From assembly GCF_000346465.2 (NCBI RefSeq), contig NC_034016.1:17926563-17990562 (forward strand): a stretch of 64,000 nt of DNA, written 5' to 3'. The stretch is from Prunus persica (Eukaryota > Streptophyta > Magnoliopsida > Rosales > Rosaceae). The notes below the pieces were generated by a model. The model was given only the letters and a program-made list of their open reading frames with translations. It did no database searches and was not told the DNA's origin. Shown here piece after piece: positions 49,268-63,523 of the stretch (position 1 is its first letter; every line of letters starts with the position of its first letter). A program made the translations under genes and the position numbers.

Positions 49268-52200
49268 TCAACTCAAGTCTGAAGAAGATTCAACTTGGTG
49301 AATATCGATACTCAGATGTTGATTAGGTGGACCAAATATGCTCAATACCACCTGCAAACCACAAAAGGCAAGCATGGTTCAATCAATTTTATCGTGGCCT
49401 CCAACCTATGGAACTACAGTGGCACCATGGGATAAGGACAACAATATTCGCAACACTAACGGGAAAAACGAAACGTGACTTGCAGCATTCAACCAGCAAA
49501 AGAAGGTTGTCCAGTAGTGCATATGTGGCTAGCAAAGCCATCTTCTTTGGGTGTCAGAGTAGTAGCTGTGACAGGAAGAAACTCCAATAAACTTACCGGC
49601 AAAAATACGAGCCCATGCAAGAAACCAATAACCACCAATGCCAGGTACATTTGAAAATAGTAAACCTGCAAAGTTCAGAAAGCTTCTTTACATCCACAGC
49701 ATCGCCAAAAGAACTTAAAAAGTTAACGAGGGGGAGATAAAAAACCACAAAAAGTTCTGATCTTGAGAAGCCAAGGACAATCACTCCAACTAGCTTTGTA
49801 AGTGTAATCCCACTGCCATAACAAGTCAAGCAATTATATACTGGTTTGTTAGTTGTGGACAAAAGCACTGCTCCGAGTAAAGAACTCCTAAGGATGCTTA
49901 TAAGTAAATAGAGCAGTATGGGACTGAAACCATAGAAAGTGATGGAGAACGAAGTGTCCTAATTTCAAGTTATTCTGATGATAGTTAAAAGGCAAAAATA
50001 TCAAAGAAACCTACAAATAGACATCATATTTCTCTAACAACTTAAGCTTTTGGACAAATTAGCTTCTAACATGATTCTAATGCAGGCATGTTCAGTGTTC
50101 AAATTCCACAACTTTTTTGGCTCATCCAAGAAATAAATCCTTAATGTTTTCTGATAAAAACATATGTTCAATGTACAGATATACATATGTTTCTTTACAA
50201 ATAAATCCTTATCAAACATATGTATATCTGTACAGAAATTATACTTGTTCTATAATTAATCATAGTAACTAAGAAGCTTAATGATCATTGAATGCATACT
50301 ATCAGGCAACTCTTTTTCTTCTTAGATTTCATATTAGTCTGAGACAATTCTCACACAAAAAGATTTCAGCTCAATCATGGAGTTCTACCGAGTGCCACAG
50401 TCATCACACCTGAAATGCTAAACAAAAGTGTAAACAGTTTACCTGAAGACAGAAGCTCCCATTGTACTCAGAGCTTCCTTTGCTCGTTGATTCCTGTTGC
50501 CATGGCTCACCTGCACAAGCATGCACAGGTTGGTAATATGGTAGCAAATTATCAAACCCAATGAAAGGCTGTTGGCCATTGAGAGGAGATCTAAATGGCA
50601 GGTGGGAAGTTTCTATGTCAACCCAGGGACTAAAGAATAAGAAAAGGTTATTCCATTTAGCTCTTTTTTTTGAGAGAGATTCCATTCAGCTCTAATAAAA
50701 GAGATTCCTACAGCTATGTAGGGCATTTCCTTCATCTTCAAGCCAAAAACGAATTAGGCAAATAAGCGTGACACCACAGGGCTTGAGAGAGATTCCATTC
50801 AGCTCTAATAAAAGAGATTCCTACAGCTATGTAGGGCATTTCCTTCATCTTCAAGCCAAAAACGAATTAGGCAAATAAGCGTGACACCACAGGGCTTGAG
50901 ACTAACCAAGTAAGCATGTGTTATATGGACACAGAACTCAACAGCGATCCCGATTGACATTATGAGATTTACAACAGAGACTGCATTTAGTTGGATATCC
51001 AAAATGGCCATTACACCCTGAAAGTTCAGTTACGTATGTCAGTTCTCCTAACTGAAAGAATTTCAAGGAATTCAATTAAGGATGGCATGAAAGCGAAATA
51101 AATACAAGGGCACACAATTGTAAAAAGATTGCTGCAAAATAAGAAGCTTTTAATGACATTCAAGGTAAACGTACCATGAGGTCCACAACAATCATTGCCA
51201 GGACTAATATAATGATTGCTGAGCTCCATAAACTGTCATTAAAATCAGATGAGAAAGAAACAGAAAATTACAAGTTAAAGTGACAGAGACATAGTTTTCT
51301 GGGCTCAAGAAAGAATAGAAACCTGGAAGTGATAAGCAGACAGACAATGAAGATTGCACCTGTTATATCATCATATGAGATATTTTGGTAAACGCTTATA
51401 GAGCTGAAAATGTACATTCAGTCCTTAAAGTTCAAAACTGAAGCAATAATTTAAATCAGGAAGGTCAGCACTGTTGAAATTCCATTGTAGCTTCTTGCAC
51501 TCCATCATGGGAGAAGGAATTTATAAAACGTTTATTTTGGAGTGCAGGAAGCTAAATAATGACTAAGGAGTGCCAAAGGTATTACCCACTAGGGAGAAAA
51601 CATTTAAATTAAAGATCTAGATGGAATAGTGAAATCTCTACAGATCAAAGTACAACAAAATATCAGTTCTTTAGTCCCAAATACTAAGAAGTCATATAAT
51701 GGGCAGACAGATTCTGAGTGTTACTCGTAGAACTGTTAAACATCTCTTTCAGGCACTAAAATATCTAATTTCCATCAGTTTAAATATCTTATTTAAGAAC
51801 ACACAAGCACTAATAATCAGAGGCAACAACATATTATAAAATAAAAATATAGACTACATGTAGATCTGTATGCCCCCATGCATAACTGCATATTGATATA
51901 ATGTTCTAGATACTAACCAAGAGCTATAGCAATGTTGATCAAAGCTGTCCTCCATATATCCAGATACTGCTCAAAGAAGATATAGAACACCGAGTATGGA
52001 AAGATATCCATCTGCATCAAAGAAACACTGTAAGCATGACAGAGATCCACGTGCACTTGAGGAAGTAATGTACATGCTTAGAAATGTTGAAGATGCAGGA
52101 AAAGATAAATTGTCAGGAGAAGGCATCACTTTATCTCCTCTCCCCTGTTTTCAAAGCACATGGGAAAACAAGCATACTAATAGTTCGACGAGGCTAATGC

Positions 52201-53610
52201 AAATCAACATTGTTACCAACATTGTTAACACGAGAGGAGCAAATGCCAGAAATATATAAATTCTTAGTAAGTGATACTCAAGTAAGAAGACTCTGAACAC
52301 AATCAACAAGAAATTGATACCACCACTCTCATAGAGAAGGTTTCAATAAATGAAACTTTAATGTAACTAACGTGCAGCATTATTTCAGCCCAAAAAGATA
52401 CTAACAGCATTATTAAGAATGTATTAGTCACCTAGTCTATAAACATGTAATGTGATTTCCTACATAGAAAGATGTGTTCTTCATGCAGTAACCAAATAAC
52501 ATATTAGAAATATGGACCTCCGGGCATAACTTGTACATGACATGTTTTGAGAATGAGAACTCTTATTTTTTTCTAATAGAAACATTTTGTATTCAAAATT
52601 AGAAAGGATCAAAAAGGAGGACATTTAGAACACAGACAAAAAGAAAGAAGCAATAGCCAGTGAAACAAACGCAAGGCCACGCAACACAGAAAACAAAACA
52701 GCCAATCAAAAGACAACCCCTTAAGATCCTACAGCCAGCAGATTGCGCATAATTGTAGGATAGCAAGGGAAGTTGATGCCCAAAGGGCAGCCCAAAACTT
52801 CACTCTATCCCATAACTCTACCACTCCCACTCCCTTAAAATCCTCGAAGATTCTCTGGTTACATTCCAGCCAAAGGTTCCAGATCACTGCCTGCATCAGA
52901 CTGCCCCAAAGAATTTTAGCTTTCTTTCCCCTTCCCAAAGCATCAAATTTGATGGAAAAAAGTTCGAAACAGCCTTGCATCCAACATCATCACTCTCTTG
53001 CATACAGAAGTAGCTTATTTCAATTCCATTATGACCAGATATGTTTCTATCAATGTAAAATGTATGCACTTTCACTAGCCTGTCCTACAGTTTGGCATTA
53101 GGTAGAAAACACCCCTCGTACCAAAATGATTTAAAACAAAAATCAAACTGGAAAGCAAAGCATCTGATTCCAAGTATGTGCAAGCAAAATTTCCAAATTA
53201 TATGGAACCATGCTGCTTGCTGAACTTTAACCTTTAAAGAATCAGAAATTCTTGAGCTAAAATCCCGTGCAGCTCGCAGTGAATTGACATAATCACCCTG
53301 AGAACAATGAAAGATCAAACAAAAGCAGGTTGTCAAGTTAAAGTTATGCAAATTAAAGAAATTTTTTTGCATCAGTTTACTCAACATACAACCATACTTG
53401 TTTGTTAAGTGGTGTGTGATAGGTACGGAACTCAGATGCTCTTATAACACCACTCCCATAACCTGAAAAAGAAAACACAAGTGTTTCTGAAATTAGACTA
53501 TTAATTCAATTAAAAGATTTCAGCTTCATGAACGTTTTAATCACATCACATGAGAATTTAAGAGCATAATTCTCTCTCTATCTATCTCACACACAGACAT
53601 AGATATTTTT

Positions 53611-53657
<47 letters not shown>

Positions 53658-56600
53658 ATCTTACACACCATTTAGATCCACACTGTTAGTGTAAGCACCA
53701 TGGCCACCTTTTGCACAATCAGCAGATGGCAGTGCATTGAGGAACCATGGAAGCTTGTCTCTAAATTGTGTTGTAGATGGACGATCATTGACCAAATCTG
53801 AGTGCCGAAAGCACTGGAACCAATTTAAAATGTTAGTTCTTGACCCTGGTGGTTTCTAAGGTTAATCTTAGCTGTATGCATAAGATGGGCATTACTGTTG
53901 TACAATCTTTGCACACTCCACCAACGCCACAAGGACCATCATCAGGTGAACAGCAAGGTGGCTGGAGAGAAATGTGTCAGCTTCAGTACATTGTAATTTG
54001 ACAAACAGCATGAGAACAACACATAAGTTGAATTCTTATTGTTTACTGGTCAATGGATATGGTAAAAATATATCACAGATCGTATAATAATGCAATCATG
54101 AAAGTTATAAGCTTACAAATGAACCACAATTTGGCATACACAACTGAGTCACCAAACTAAAAATGTCGCTGAACAAAAAAGAAAGAAAGATCCAAAAACA
54201 CAGATTTGCGACATAATCTACATATACGTCTTTTGTATGTGTAATGCATGCATGGACCTGCATGTGGAATTTTTTAATCATGTAAGGAAAAAAAATTCTA
54301 TATGATAGTAAGAAGCAGTTCAAGTCCCAGGGATGAAAGCGACATATTCCTAAATTACTTTTCAAATGAGACATGTAAAAGAAACCAACCTGATCATCAG
54401 GTGGACAATAAGAACCATTTAAATACTTCCGACAGCAACCAAAAGCCTCAGGTGAAATCCATACCAGAAAATCATCAAGCCAAGAGGCAGCTGGCTTAGC
54501 AATGTAGCTCGATTCTGGTGTTAAAGATGCTCTTGATATCTGCAACATTACAGAAGATGACATTGAAGAAGAGGGAGAAAAAAGTATATGCATATACACA
54601 GAGAAAATGCTTCACAATTGTCACAGTCCGGAGCCCAAATCAAAATAGATAAAAGGACAGAGCGGTCAAATTCAAGCTAAACAATAAACACAAGGAAAAA
54701 GGAATTATCGGACAACACACAAAATTGTACAGCATCCAGACTTGGGAGGGAGATACAGAAACCACAAAATTACAATGTGAGCAATTCAAAATTTGAGATC
54801 AATATGCATTAGAAGTGCCCATTTTTAGTGCATATTGATACAATGTGTATTCATGGTAGAAGGTCCTACTTCACTTCCAATTTAGAATTGAATACCCCTC
54901 CACATTTTTGTACCTCATTTAAAAGAGAGTTTGAATCACATTGGCTGATGGAGCATAACTGGTCTGTATGTCTTGATTCAGAGCTGAGACAACCAAAAAA
55001 ACACTCGACTGTTAATCATCGTATGAAAGGAATTTCTTCTCAGTTATTACTTGTATATCATAATGAAGCAAATGCTTTGACATAGAACAGGGGCTTATGT
55101 TAAAGAGACGTATTGATATACAGCAGCCATAAAAAGACAAATAATAGCAGGCATCATGATAAATTCTTCTCAGTATCTATGCCAAGTTGGCAAACAATTA
55201 TCTACTATGCCCCCATCATCATTGTATAAGAGGCAGTGGCATCAGTCCCATCATCACTATAAAATAGTAACCCAACAAAAGCAAATGTTTCCATTGCCCT
55301 AGTCATCAACAGTACCATCAGAACAATTTTAAAATATTTTATTTAATGTGACAACTATAGATCTTTTAATGATTATTTGTTTCTTTATTCTTGTTCATGA
55401 GACAACCCAAAATTCCAATTATATAGCAATGTCTTCCAACAGCTCCATCTCCCAGTGATAGAGGAAATAAATAAATAAAAGGAACTCCCTTGCGAAGTAC
55501 TCATCTTAGTTATGTGATAAGTCCATTCTAAGAATGGATTAAGGCCGTCAAAGAGGTGCTTACCTAATAAAGTTATTTTATCACCTAACAGATAATGGAA
55601 GAAAACAACAAAAGCTCATATTTTTTCTGAGGCACACTATTAAAACCACCACCATTTTCCTTTCATAACAGAATTATTCTATTTCCTTTTCATATCTTAT
55701 TTTGTGCACTGTCTGCAATAATCCTCAAGCTTGAAAATATACCGGAAGAATACAGAACCTGAAAATTTGAGATCAAAATAGAATGGAGACCACACAGGTA
55801 CCTGTAGTTGTAATCCTTGACAACAAAATATAATGGTGGTCCAATCCTAAGATGCTCTGTGACATTATTGAAGTATCCCTGACAAGCAAGACTTAAATTA
55901 TAAAAGAAGAAAAAGTCGAGCTTTTAGGGTAAGAAGATTCCATAAAACTACCGGAGACCTGAAGGTAAGAGTCACGGGGAAGGGCAATCTCCTGTTCCAA
56001 ACCAGGTTGAATCCTAGTACATAATGCCTATAAGGATCAAAATCATGTAAAAAGTTTATGTTAGGCCTCAAGACAATAAAACTAAATAAACTACTATTTA
56101 AAAATCATTGAGTGACAAAAAACCATAAGCAACTTACAATGCTTGCCAAGGTAAAAGCAAGAAAGACAGCAATAACAACCATTTTAACCACCCAAAATCC
56201 AAGAATGCGTGCATGCACTTCCTACAATAAAGCCATGATCATTCTTTTCAAAAGAAAAGGAACAAGAATATACACAATCATTAGTTTACTTCTCTCCAAG
56301 AAATATCACCCATTCTCAAAATCTCCAATACAGGGAAAAATAATTATTTTTACATGATACACAACATAAACCATGGCCCCTTTAAGATGAAGATGTCTAG
56401 TAGCCAGATATCTCCGTCAAACAGAGCAGAACAAAAGAAAAGAAAAGACAAAAATGTTACCTTCATATAGCGGGTCAGCAATCCAGTTCTTCTATGATGG
56501 ATCCCTACATCTTATTATATAATGACTTGATCAGAACTAACACCAATTTGAAAAAGGAGAAGAAAATGTAGATCTAACATGATTAAAATAGACAAATCAA

Positions 56601-59600
56601 TGCTGCACTAGAAAGGCAGTTCAACTTCAACACAGATACACAGATACAATATGTCAGCACGCCTATATATATACCTTCACTAGTTTCCACAGAAGATGAA
56701 GAGACTTTTATGCATGGAAAACAATCAACCCTGTTATCCTCAGCTCTCAAAAAGTCAAAATATATCAGCACAACGAAGGCAGTAACTTGCAGAAAGAAGT
56801 CCAGTAGAACAGCAAGGGCTGTAATAGAAATAGTGGATATACGTCAATGTACTGGCAAAAGCAAAATTCCAAAGTAATTGATTTAGGATAAGGGGGAAAA
56901 AAAATTACCTGCAAACATGGAGAAGACACGGCAAGCTGGCATAGGAATGAAACTTCCAACTGCAAATGCCAGAATCTCAGACAAACTAGCCAACGTTATG
57001 GATGGGCCAACTTCAGCCAGCGCATTGCTTATTCGCATTTCTAAAGGTAACTCCAGTGGTTGCCGTTTCACAGCATGTACCAGTATACACATGTTATCTA
57101 CACCAACCTGATTATGGGAACCAAAACGAGAACCATTTGAAATATCATATCAGACAAAGAAAAGTACACAAGAGAAAAGATGGGGGGGTTCAACCAAAGA
57201 TCTCTTCCCCTTTTGAAAGAGAAGGTTGCGATTGAACATGAGGAAGGGAGGGTTTGGAGGTGGAGGAAACTATTAGGTACTGTAAATAACAAATAAACAG
57301 ATAAAAATTTATCTAAGTTAAGGGCAACAAATGGAAAGATTGAAGAACGAAAAATGAATAAAAATATAATCCAGTATGAAGACAAACTAATGAAGAAGTT
57401 ATCTCAAGCCACCTAGAAAATAGAAAACCTAAATTACAGTCCAAATGTACAAGGCCAAAAGAGAGTGGTATGACTCTCCTGTGTTTCTTTTTTCTCTATC
57501 CTTTCCAGTTCCTCCAGTGAATGCTTGAATCCAGATTTATGATTCTAAAGTGGTGGTAGTTACAACAAGGGATAAACAACGTTCTATAAATATTCAAGGG
57601 AGGAAAAGTGTAGTAAATGTGTTTTTATTAATTTACTGATGAGTATTAACAACAGCAAAAATACCAGGACTCAGCATGTATCTCCTAGATGAACAGGGCC
57701 TAAGATCAATAAAGAACACAGCTGCCATAACAGGACATAAGTAACACTGACACCCATAGTACTTATATAAATAACTTACGGCCAGAACAAGGAAAGGAAT
57801 GACTTCCATTATGATTAATGTAGATTTAATTCCAACAGCACTGAAAAATCCAACAGATCCAAGGACAGAAAGCACAACAAGCATGACTCCGGACAAGCCA
57901 AGTAGGACCTACAAATCATCAAATCCAAAAATTAATAGCACATCTGAAAACTTCATCAATGCTATGTATGCCACATGGACATGAAGTAACATGGCAAATA
58001 CATGGTGTTCTTGTGATACTTCTTTGATTAGTTTCTAGTGATTGTTGCTAAGATATGTGATGCATCAATAAAAGACACCATAACCCTCCAACTTGATCAC
58101 ACACAAGCCTTCACAAGTTAATCTTCGTTTCTCGAATACTAGTTGTCTGTACCCTTGCTATCACTCAATGACTAGCAAATCTTTAACAGAGACAACTTTT
58201 TATTTCATTTTATTTTGATAGGAAACAAATTGTTCAACAGAGACAACCGTTGACACCATATCATCCACATACTATAATGTAGCAAATCATGATAAAACAT
58301 TGGGGTTACCAGAGTCGGATGATAAAAGGTTGGCAGCGGAAGTAGTATTATATAGTAATAGTTAAAGTAACTTTACTAGATGAGCAAGCAGTAGAGGATA
58401 ACACGTTAGTGCATACAACATGCATATATATATGCATGCTGGCAAATGGTATGAGGAATATCAGACTACTTGAACAAAGGCTTAAATCGTACCTTCGATG
58501 AGAGGTAAAAAGAAGATAAATGAGGTGCATCTCCCAAGGTTAGAGATATGTAAACGAACATTACCACATAGCTTACCTGATATGATGTAGGAAAAGAAGA
58601 ATAATTATGAAAGGCACTTATTTAAGTACAACGTTCAGCAACAAGTATAAATATTTTATTTATTTTGTTCATGAGTGTAAGATGGCATGATGAAATTTAT
58701 CTGCCATGGATTGCTTGAGTAACATGAAGACATCCAAGTCTCAGACTTACTACTATGGTTATAACATCTGCAGTACTTTCTCTTTTTAACTCTTCCTCAA
58801 TTGAGCTTTCGGCTGAAAATGAGAGAGTGAGATTCCGAGACAGAACCATTGGCAGCAGTTCCTCCTGTCAACATAATTGCTTCAGATCTCAATATGGAAG
58901 TATCATTTATTGACTAACTCAAGGGCTTTTTCTTTTTAATGTGTGGGAGCTCATTTGCAAATTGAATAGCAAATATAAGAGCAGAAATACAAACCAAGCG
59001 GAATATATATAGCTTTGATAGGGTCTCCTCTTCTCAATAAAATTTCACCAGATATGCAATACAAAGAAGCATGAATTTTGCAAAACAGTGAAAATGAGAA
59101 CACTAAATGAATGGTAAGACGTGAGAGTATGTTAAATGGGAAAGGAGACGCAGTAAACACAGTAATTGAATGCAGATACACCTCAACTTTCCAGTTCTTA
59201 ACCAAAAAACTAATCCAAATGAAGAAATTGGACCAATCTACAAAAGTTGCACAGTTATAATAGGATTTATAAGTTCTCAATCAGTACATGGAAGGAAAAA
59301 ATTTCATTAAAGCAAAACCTTACTAACAAGAAACTTAAGATGCAGCAACCATATGATGGCATGAGATGAAGTAAGATACACTGGGAGATCAATCACACAA
59401 ATGCAACAATTATTTATATGCTATTTATGCATACAATCTAAAATGCTCATAGACAAGCATTACATGTCACTAACAAAAACAATGCAATAGATAGATGTTT
59501 AGTGCTCAAACCTTTGCTAACTGAATAAAAGCCTTCTCCCAAGCCAATGCCTTTGCATTCTCATTTCCTACATCATCAACTGCATTATTAACTGGGTAGG

Positions 59601-62600
59601 TGACAATGAATGCAGAAGCCTGAAATTCGAAGATCATCATAGAATTAGTGGATACACATATATCTGAGAAAAGGATCATTAAGCTACCTCTGTATAGTTG
59701 TTTCCTGAGAATCCTCCCAAGGCAGTGCTTGGATCAAGTGGAGCCTGAAATGCGCTCAAACATGTGTCTGCAGAAGTATAATGCTGCAGGTGGGAAAATG
59801 ATGGGGATGTACATCAGAGTATTCAACACTAATGCTTTTAGAATAAGCTTTTGATGGGTTAAAAATAAGCAGACAGTTATCCTTTAAGAAGTTGATAAAT
59901 AAAAACCTTCAATCACTGTCTAAAAGGTAAATACTAGGTGGTTACTGCAGTTTACCTGAAAACAATACTCGGCATGTACAACTCCTCCATAGCTGTCATA
60001 ATTTTCAGGGTCCATCTTAAAATACTACCAAACAGAGAAAAGTAAAGAAATAAAATGTCAGTGATGTAGTAGGCATGATAACTTCAGACAAAGTTGCTTA
60101 ATCACTAGGGGAAATCACAAAAATAGCACGAGTAAGCAAGGTGTAGTCACTGGGTCTTGCCAAGCGCAGACCTTCCCTCAGTGCTATTGTGCCAGTTGTG
60201 TTAAATAAACACAACCAAACATGTGAAACAGTAGAAACAAAACTTATGCAATAAAACCTGCAAAATGCTTTGGGTGGCACAATCTTGCCCAACAGGCTTC
60301 AAGCAAATTTCTGTCAGAGCTACCATTGAGCCAGAATAATTAGCACGAACTCCATCAACCTGTTGAAACTCAGTAATTGTCAAAATCACATTAAAATGGG
60401 GAAAAAATACAAAATTAAAAACACATAGTAACACATAGTAGTCACCTTGTTTTGTATGTCAAAAAGCAACTGAATATTATCATCTGTGACAATACTTGGT
60501 GACTTGCCATGCTTCGGATCGGGCACGGTCGCTATTATGAGCTGAAACAGAAACAAAGACCGACATCTAAAGCATAACGTTTTTACCTGGTCTAAATCAC
60601 ATGCAGCCCATACCAGAATCATGGCATTGTAACTCTTGGTTTCTAATTATTCTAATTCAAAATCCTCCCCTTCAACTTTTTTTTTTCTTTTTTTTTGGGC
60701 TTTAGAAAATGTTACAATCTTTTCAATGGTATTTATTTTGTTTTTGTCATGTACTTTTAGTTATATATAAAAAATAAAAAAAACTTCTAATGACTTACCA
60801 AAAGAAATCTGATTAAATACACTTTGGTTGATCTAATTAGGACTTTTAACTAAAGGGATTTCTTACTTGATGGGAAAAATCAAGTAAGTCACAAAATTGA
60901 TAACAAAATATTCAATTTCACAATGAGGCTCAATATTTAAAACCTGTTATATTAACAGCAACATCATTGATTTGGGGTACTTAATATTCAATTAAATTCT
61001 ATGTTCTTTAGTAACTTTATATGCTAACTTGTAATATATTAAAAATGGCACGGAGTGCTAGGTCAGGTTTTTCCACTGTAATTTCTGGAAAAAAAATGGA
61101 TGAAAAGATATGAGAAGTTATTACAGACAAATAACACAGTTAATGAAACACAAAGTGAAACATTAAAACAGTTCTAAGACCTGCTCAATTCTGTAAAAGG
61201 GGGCAAGATGGCTATCAAAAAATTGTTTCTCTTCCGCTGCCTTGCTCCCACGACCTACCCACAGCTGCAAAAGGTTACATATCAATGCTTGACCAACATT
61301 CTTTCTTTTGGATATAAGAACACTGAAAGAATACTAATTACATCAAAGGTTATAATAAAAATTGACAACAAAAGAATATAAGTGAAAATTGGAGCATCAG
61401 TATCACAGGGGCCTTTTTTGCATGATAAAATAAAAAAGAGAGAAAAATATAATACCTTCTCTGGCCGTGTCTCCACCTTGAAACGAACTAGGCCTACACA
61501 CAGCACAAGAACAATTGCCACCGATGAAAAGAGCACAAATGTGGGATTTCTGGAGACCCAGCTTCCATAACTCCTGCATAGACAATGAAAATTATTCAGC
61601 ATAGACTCCATATGCCATAAGCAATGGTAGAGTTTCTGACCTGTAAAAGTTTGACATATATCCCTGAAGAGGAGCTAATTGGATCCTTTTTGTAACTTGA
61701 GGATCTATCTCAGGGCCCTGATAATGTTATAAAAATTATAATTAGAAAAGGCCAATGGCTTAAAAGAACTAGAAAAGCATTACAACAAACTGAATATAAG
61801 ATTAAGTTGAGACTTCAAAATAAGCATCCAAAAAGTACATTGCACAAAGCCAATTAAATGGTATTACTACTCAGCTTCTCAGCAACCTAAAATAACAATT
61901 TACTGCATTTCAATACCAATATAGAAATAGTTATTGTAATGCATGCTTACAAAAAAAGCTCCTAAACCATAAGAAATGCACGACTCCTTGGGCTCCTTTT
62001 TTGTGCCCAAGGTTATCAAATATGCAAGACACGACAAAACTGAGACCTAAGACAAATACTCAAGCACTTGTCCTCAAAAAAAAAAAAAAAAAAAACACTG
62101 GTCCTCGATATGTTAGAAATTGGACAAGAAGATTTATGTTGTTTAATTTATACTATCAATTTCAAAAAAAAATTGGATAAACAATTAGAGTTTAGTTGAA
62201 TGTGCTTTCCTTAACTTTTAACATGGTCTTAAGTTTGAACCAGTAGACAGAAGCCTATTATTCCAGTAATAATCTCAATGCACAGCTTCGATTTTGACAT
62301 GAAACACACAAATATCAAATGTAAAATCACATTGTAGAGATTTTTTATGTAAGAAACAATACGTTTATTAACATAAAGACATAGAAGTAAAGAACATGAT
62401 GGACAAGAAGTCCATCAGGAGAAACCAACTAAAGATACAGGCTTTAGAGATTTAATTTATAGTAAATTAAAGCGGAAAACATTCCAGGTATCTAAGAGAC
62501 AAATATAGTATGGGACAAAGATGCCCAGACTCAAATGTCAGCACAAACTTCACTATAGCAACCAATTGATGAAACTAACAACGGACAAAGAACAGAGAAA

Positions 62601-63523
62601 TAAAATCTAAAACCAAGGAGCATTTGTTTATTGTTAAAGGTAATCCATGACATAATAATAATACCAAAAGTAAAACAAATATCATGTCCGACCATATCTA
62701 ATAGGTCAGGGTATCTTTCTTTTCCTGATATTTGGTTATAATTAAATGCAGATGTTTGTAAAATATTGGATAGGACATTGTGGTTTTCTTTGTGGTTTTT
62801 TTGTTTTTTTTGTTTTTTTTGTTTTTTTTGTTTTTGTTTTTGTTTTTGTTTTTTTGTTTTGGTAGCTTAATCCAGGGTTGGTAGACTTCTGTTCCACTGT
62901 TAGAACAGATTTCTTTCTTTAATAAATTGGGTCTCTCAAGGAAAAGTCCAAGTTTACCTTTGTGACAACACTTTCATCCCTTTGCAAGTTAACAGAGTCA
63001 ATGCCATCATCGTGAATGACATTCAACAATGGTTCCTTGCTAGATTCAACTCTCCTCCTTTCACTTGTCCGGTGAAACAAGCCCCAACCGAAGAAAGCAG
63101 AAATTAAGAGAATATACAATATGGCAACAGAAAAGTCAATGCACTTTACCTGGAAGCATCAATGGTCAGTACTCAAGTTATTTAAATGTACCAGAAGGCT
63201 AAATTGACACACAAATAAAGCAACAAATTAGTTAGTTAGACAACATTAAAATAAAATGTGTATTGGATCAACTCCAACCTCAATAGATAGAATTCTGATG
63301 GAGCATGGCTCTTTCTTCTGTGGAGGAGGTTCAGGATTAGAACACTCTTGAGATGACGGGCAATCACCACAAGAGCAGCCCAGTGAAGTGTCAGCACATG
63401 AATAAACGGACACATTCATGAGCTCCATTCTAGATGACTCCGGAACAGTCAATTTAAAGTCAATGGCATAAGGTGAACCAGGGAAACCGAGGGCTGCTTT
63501 CTCACCAATAAAATCAAACCATT
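49268..63523 (-). CDS. NPC1: NPC1-like sterol transporter, 5' end outside window
   Basis: Membrane sterol/sphingolipid transporter of vacuolar and endosomal membranes. 33 exons, 3278 coding bases, 1091 residues: 63523-63279, 63149-62958, 61717-61641, 61573-61456, 61264-61181, 60541-60446, 60359-60258, 60024-59956, 59783-59688, 59619-59512, 58864-58754, 58576-58493, 57908-57780, 57107-56909, 56818-56675, 56504-56461, 56221-56138, 56027-55959, 55878-55802, 54983-54914, 54539-54390, 53961-53896, 53813-53669, 53462-53398, 53297-53232, 52011-51918, 51359-51323, 51232-51175, 51017-50907, 50510-50443, 49812-49746, 49665-49597, 49351-49268. Phase holds throughout. Landmarks: [20 protein letters not shown], the sterol-sensing domain ([30 protein letters not shown]), the Cys-rich luminal loop ([15 protein letters not shown]) and the last helices ([19 protein letters not shown]). 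The N-terminal sterol-binding domain is beyond base 64000. The last exon ends SSSDLS. Confidence 0.95.
50671..50896. repeat. Exact 113-bp tandem duplication in NPC1 intron
   Basis: Copy 1 (50671-50783) and copy 2 (50784-50896) appear identical. Each starts tgagagagattccattcagc and ends ccacagggct. Copy 2 stops 10 bases short of the exon at 50907, so it begins just after that exon's splice donor when read on the gene strand. Confidence 0.95.
52568..52982 (-). mobile_element. 5'-truncated LINE in NPC1 intron
   Basis: Minus-strand frame 52980-52729 has [20 protein letters not shown] then NQRIFEDF and WAALWAS, the C-terminal zinc-finger region (zf-RVT) found downstream of reverse transcriptase in plant non-LTR retrotransposons. 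A 3' UTR of about 160 bp follows, ending in caaaatgtttctattag and an A-rich tail (plus-strand T run 52567-52573). The reverse-transcriptase and endonuclease parts are absent. It lies in the large NPC1 intron 52012-53231, in the same orientation as the gene. No clear target duplication found. Confidence 0.75.
53613..53652. repeat. (GA)n microsatellite in NPC1 intron
   Basis: About 20 uninterrupted AG units ending 17 bases before exon 53669-53813 on the plus strand, just beyond that exon's splice donor on the gene strand. Confidence 0.9.
62794..62873. repeat. G-interrupted T-run repeat in NPC1 intron
   Basis: Single G residues separate runs of five to eight T, about ten units in all. It is a simple low-complexity repeat in the intron between the exons ending at 61717 and starting at 62958. 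Confidence 0.85.

Noticed and set aside
54828..55085. 85-codon plus-strand frame in the NPC1 region
   Set aside because: Overlaps the antisense of the NPC1 exon at 54914-54983, which reads in phase with its neighbours.
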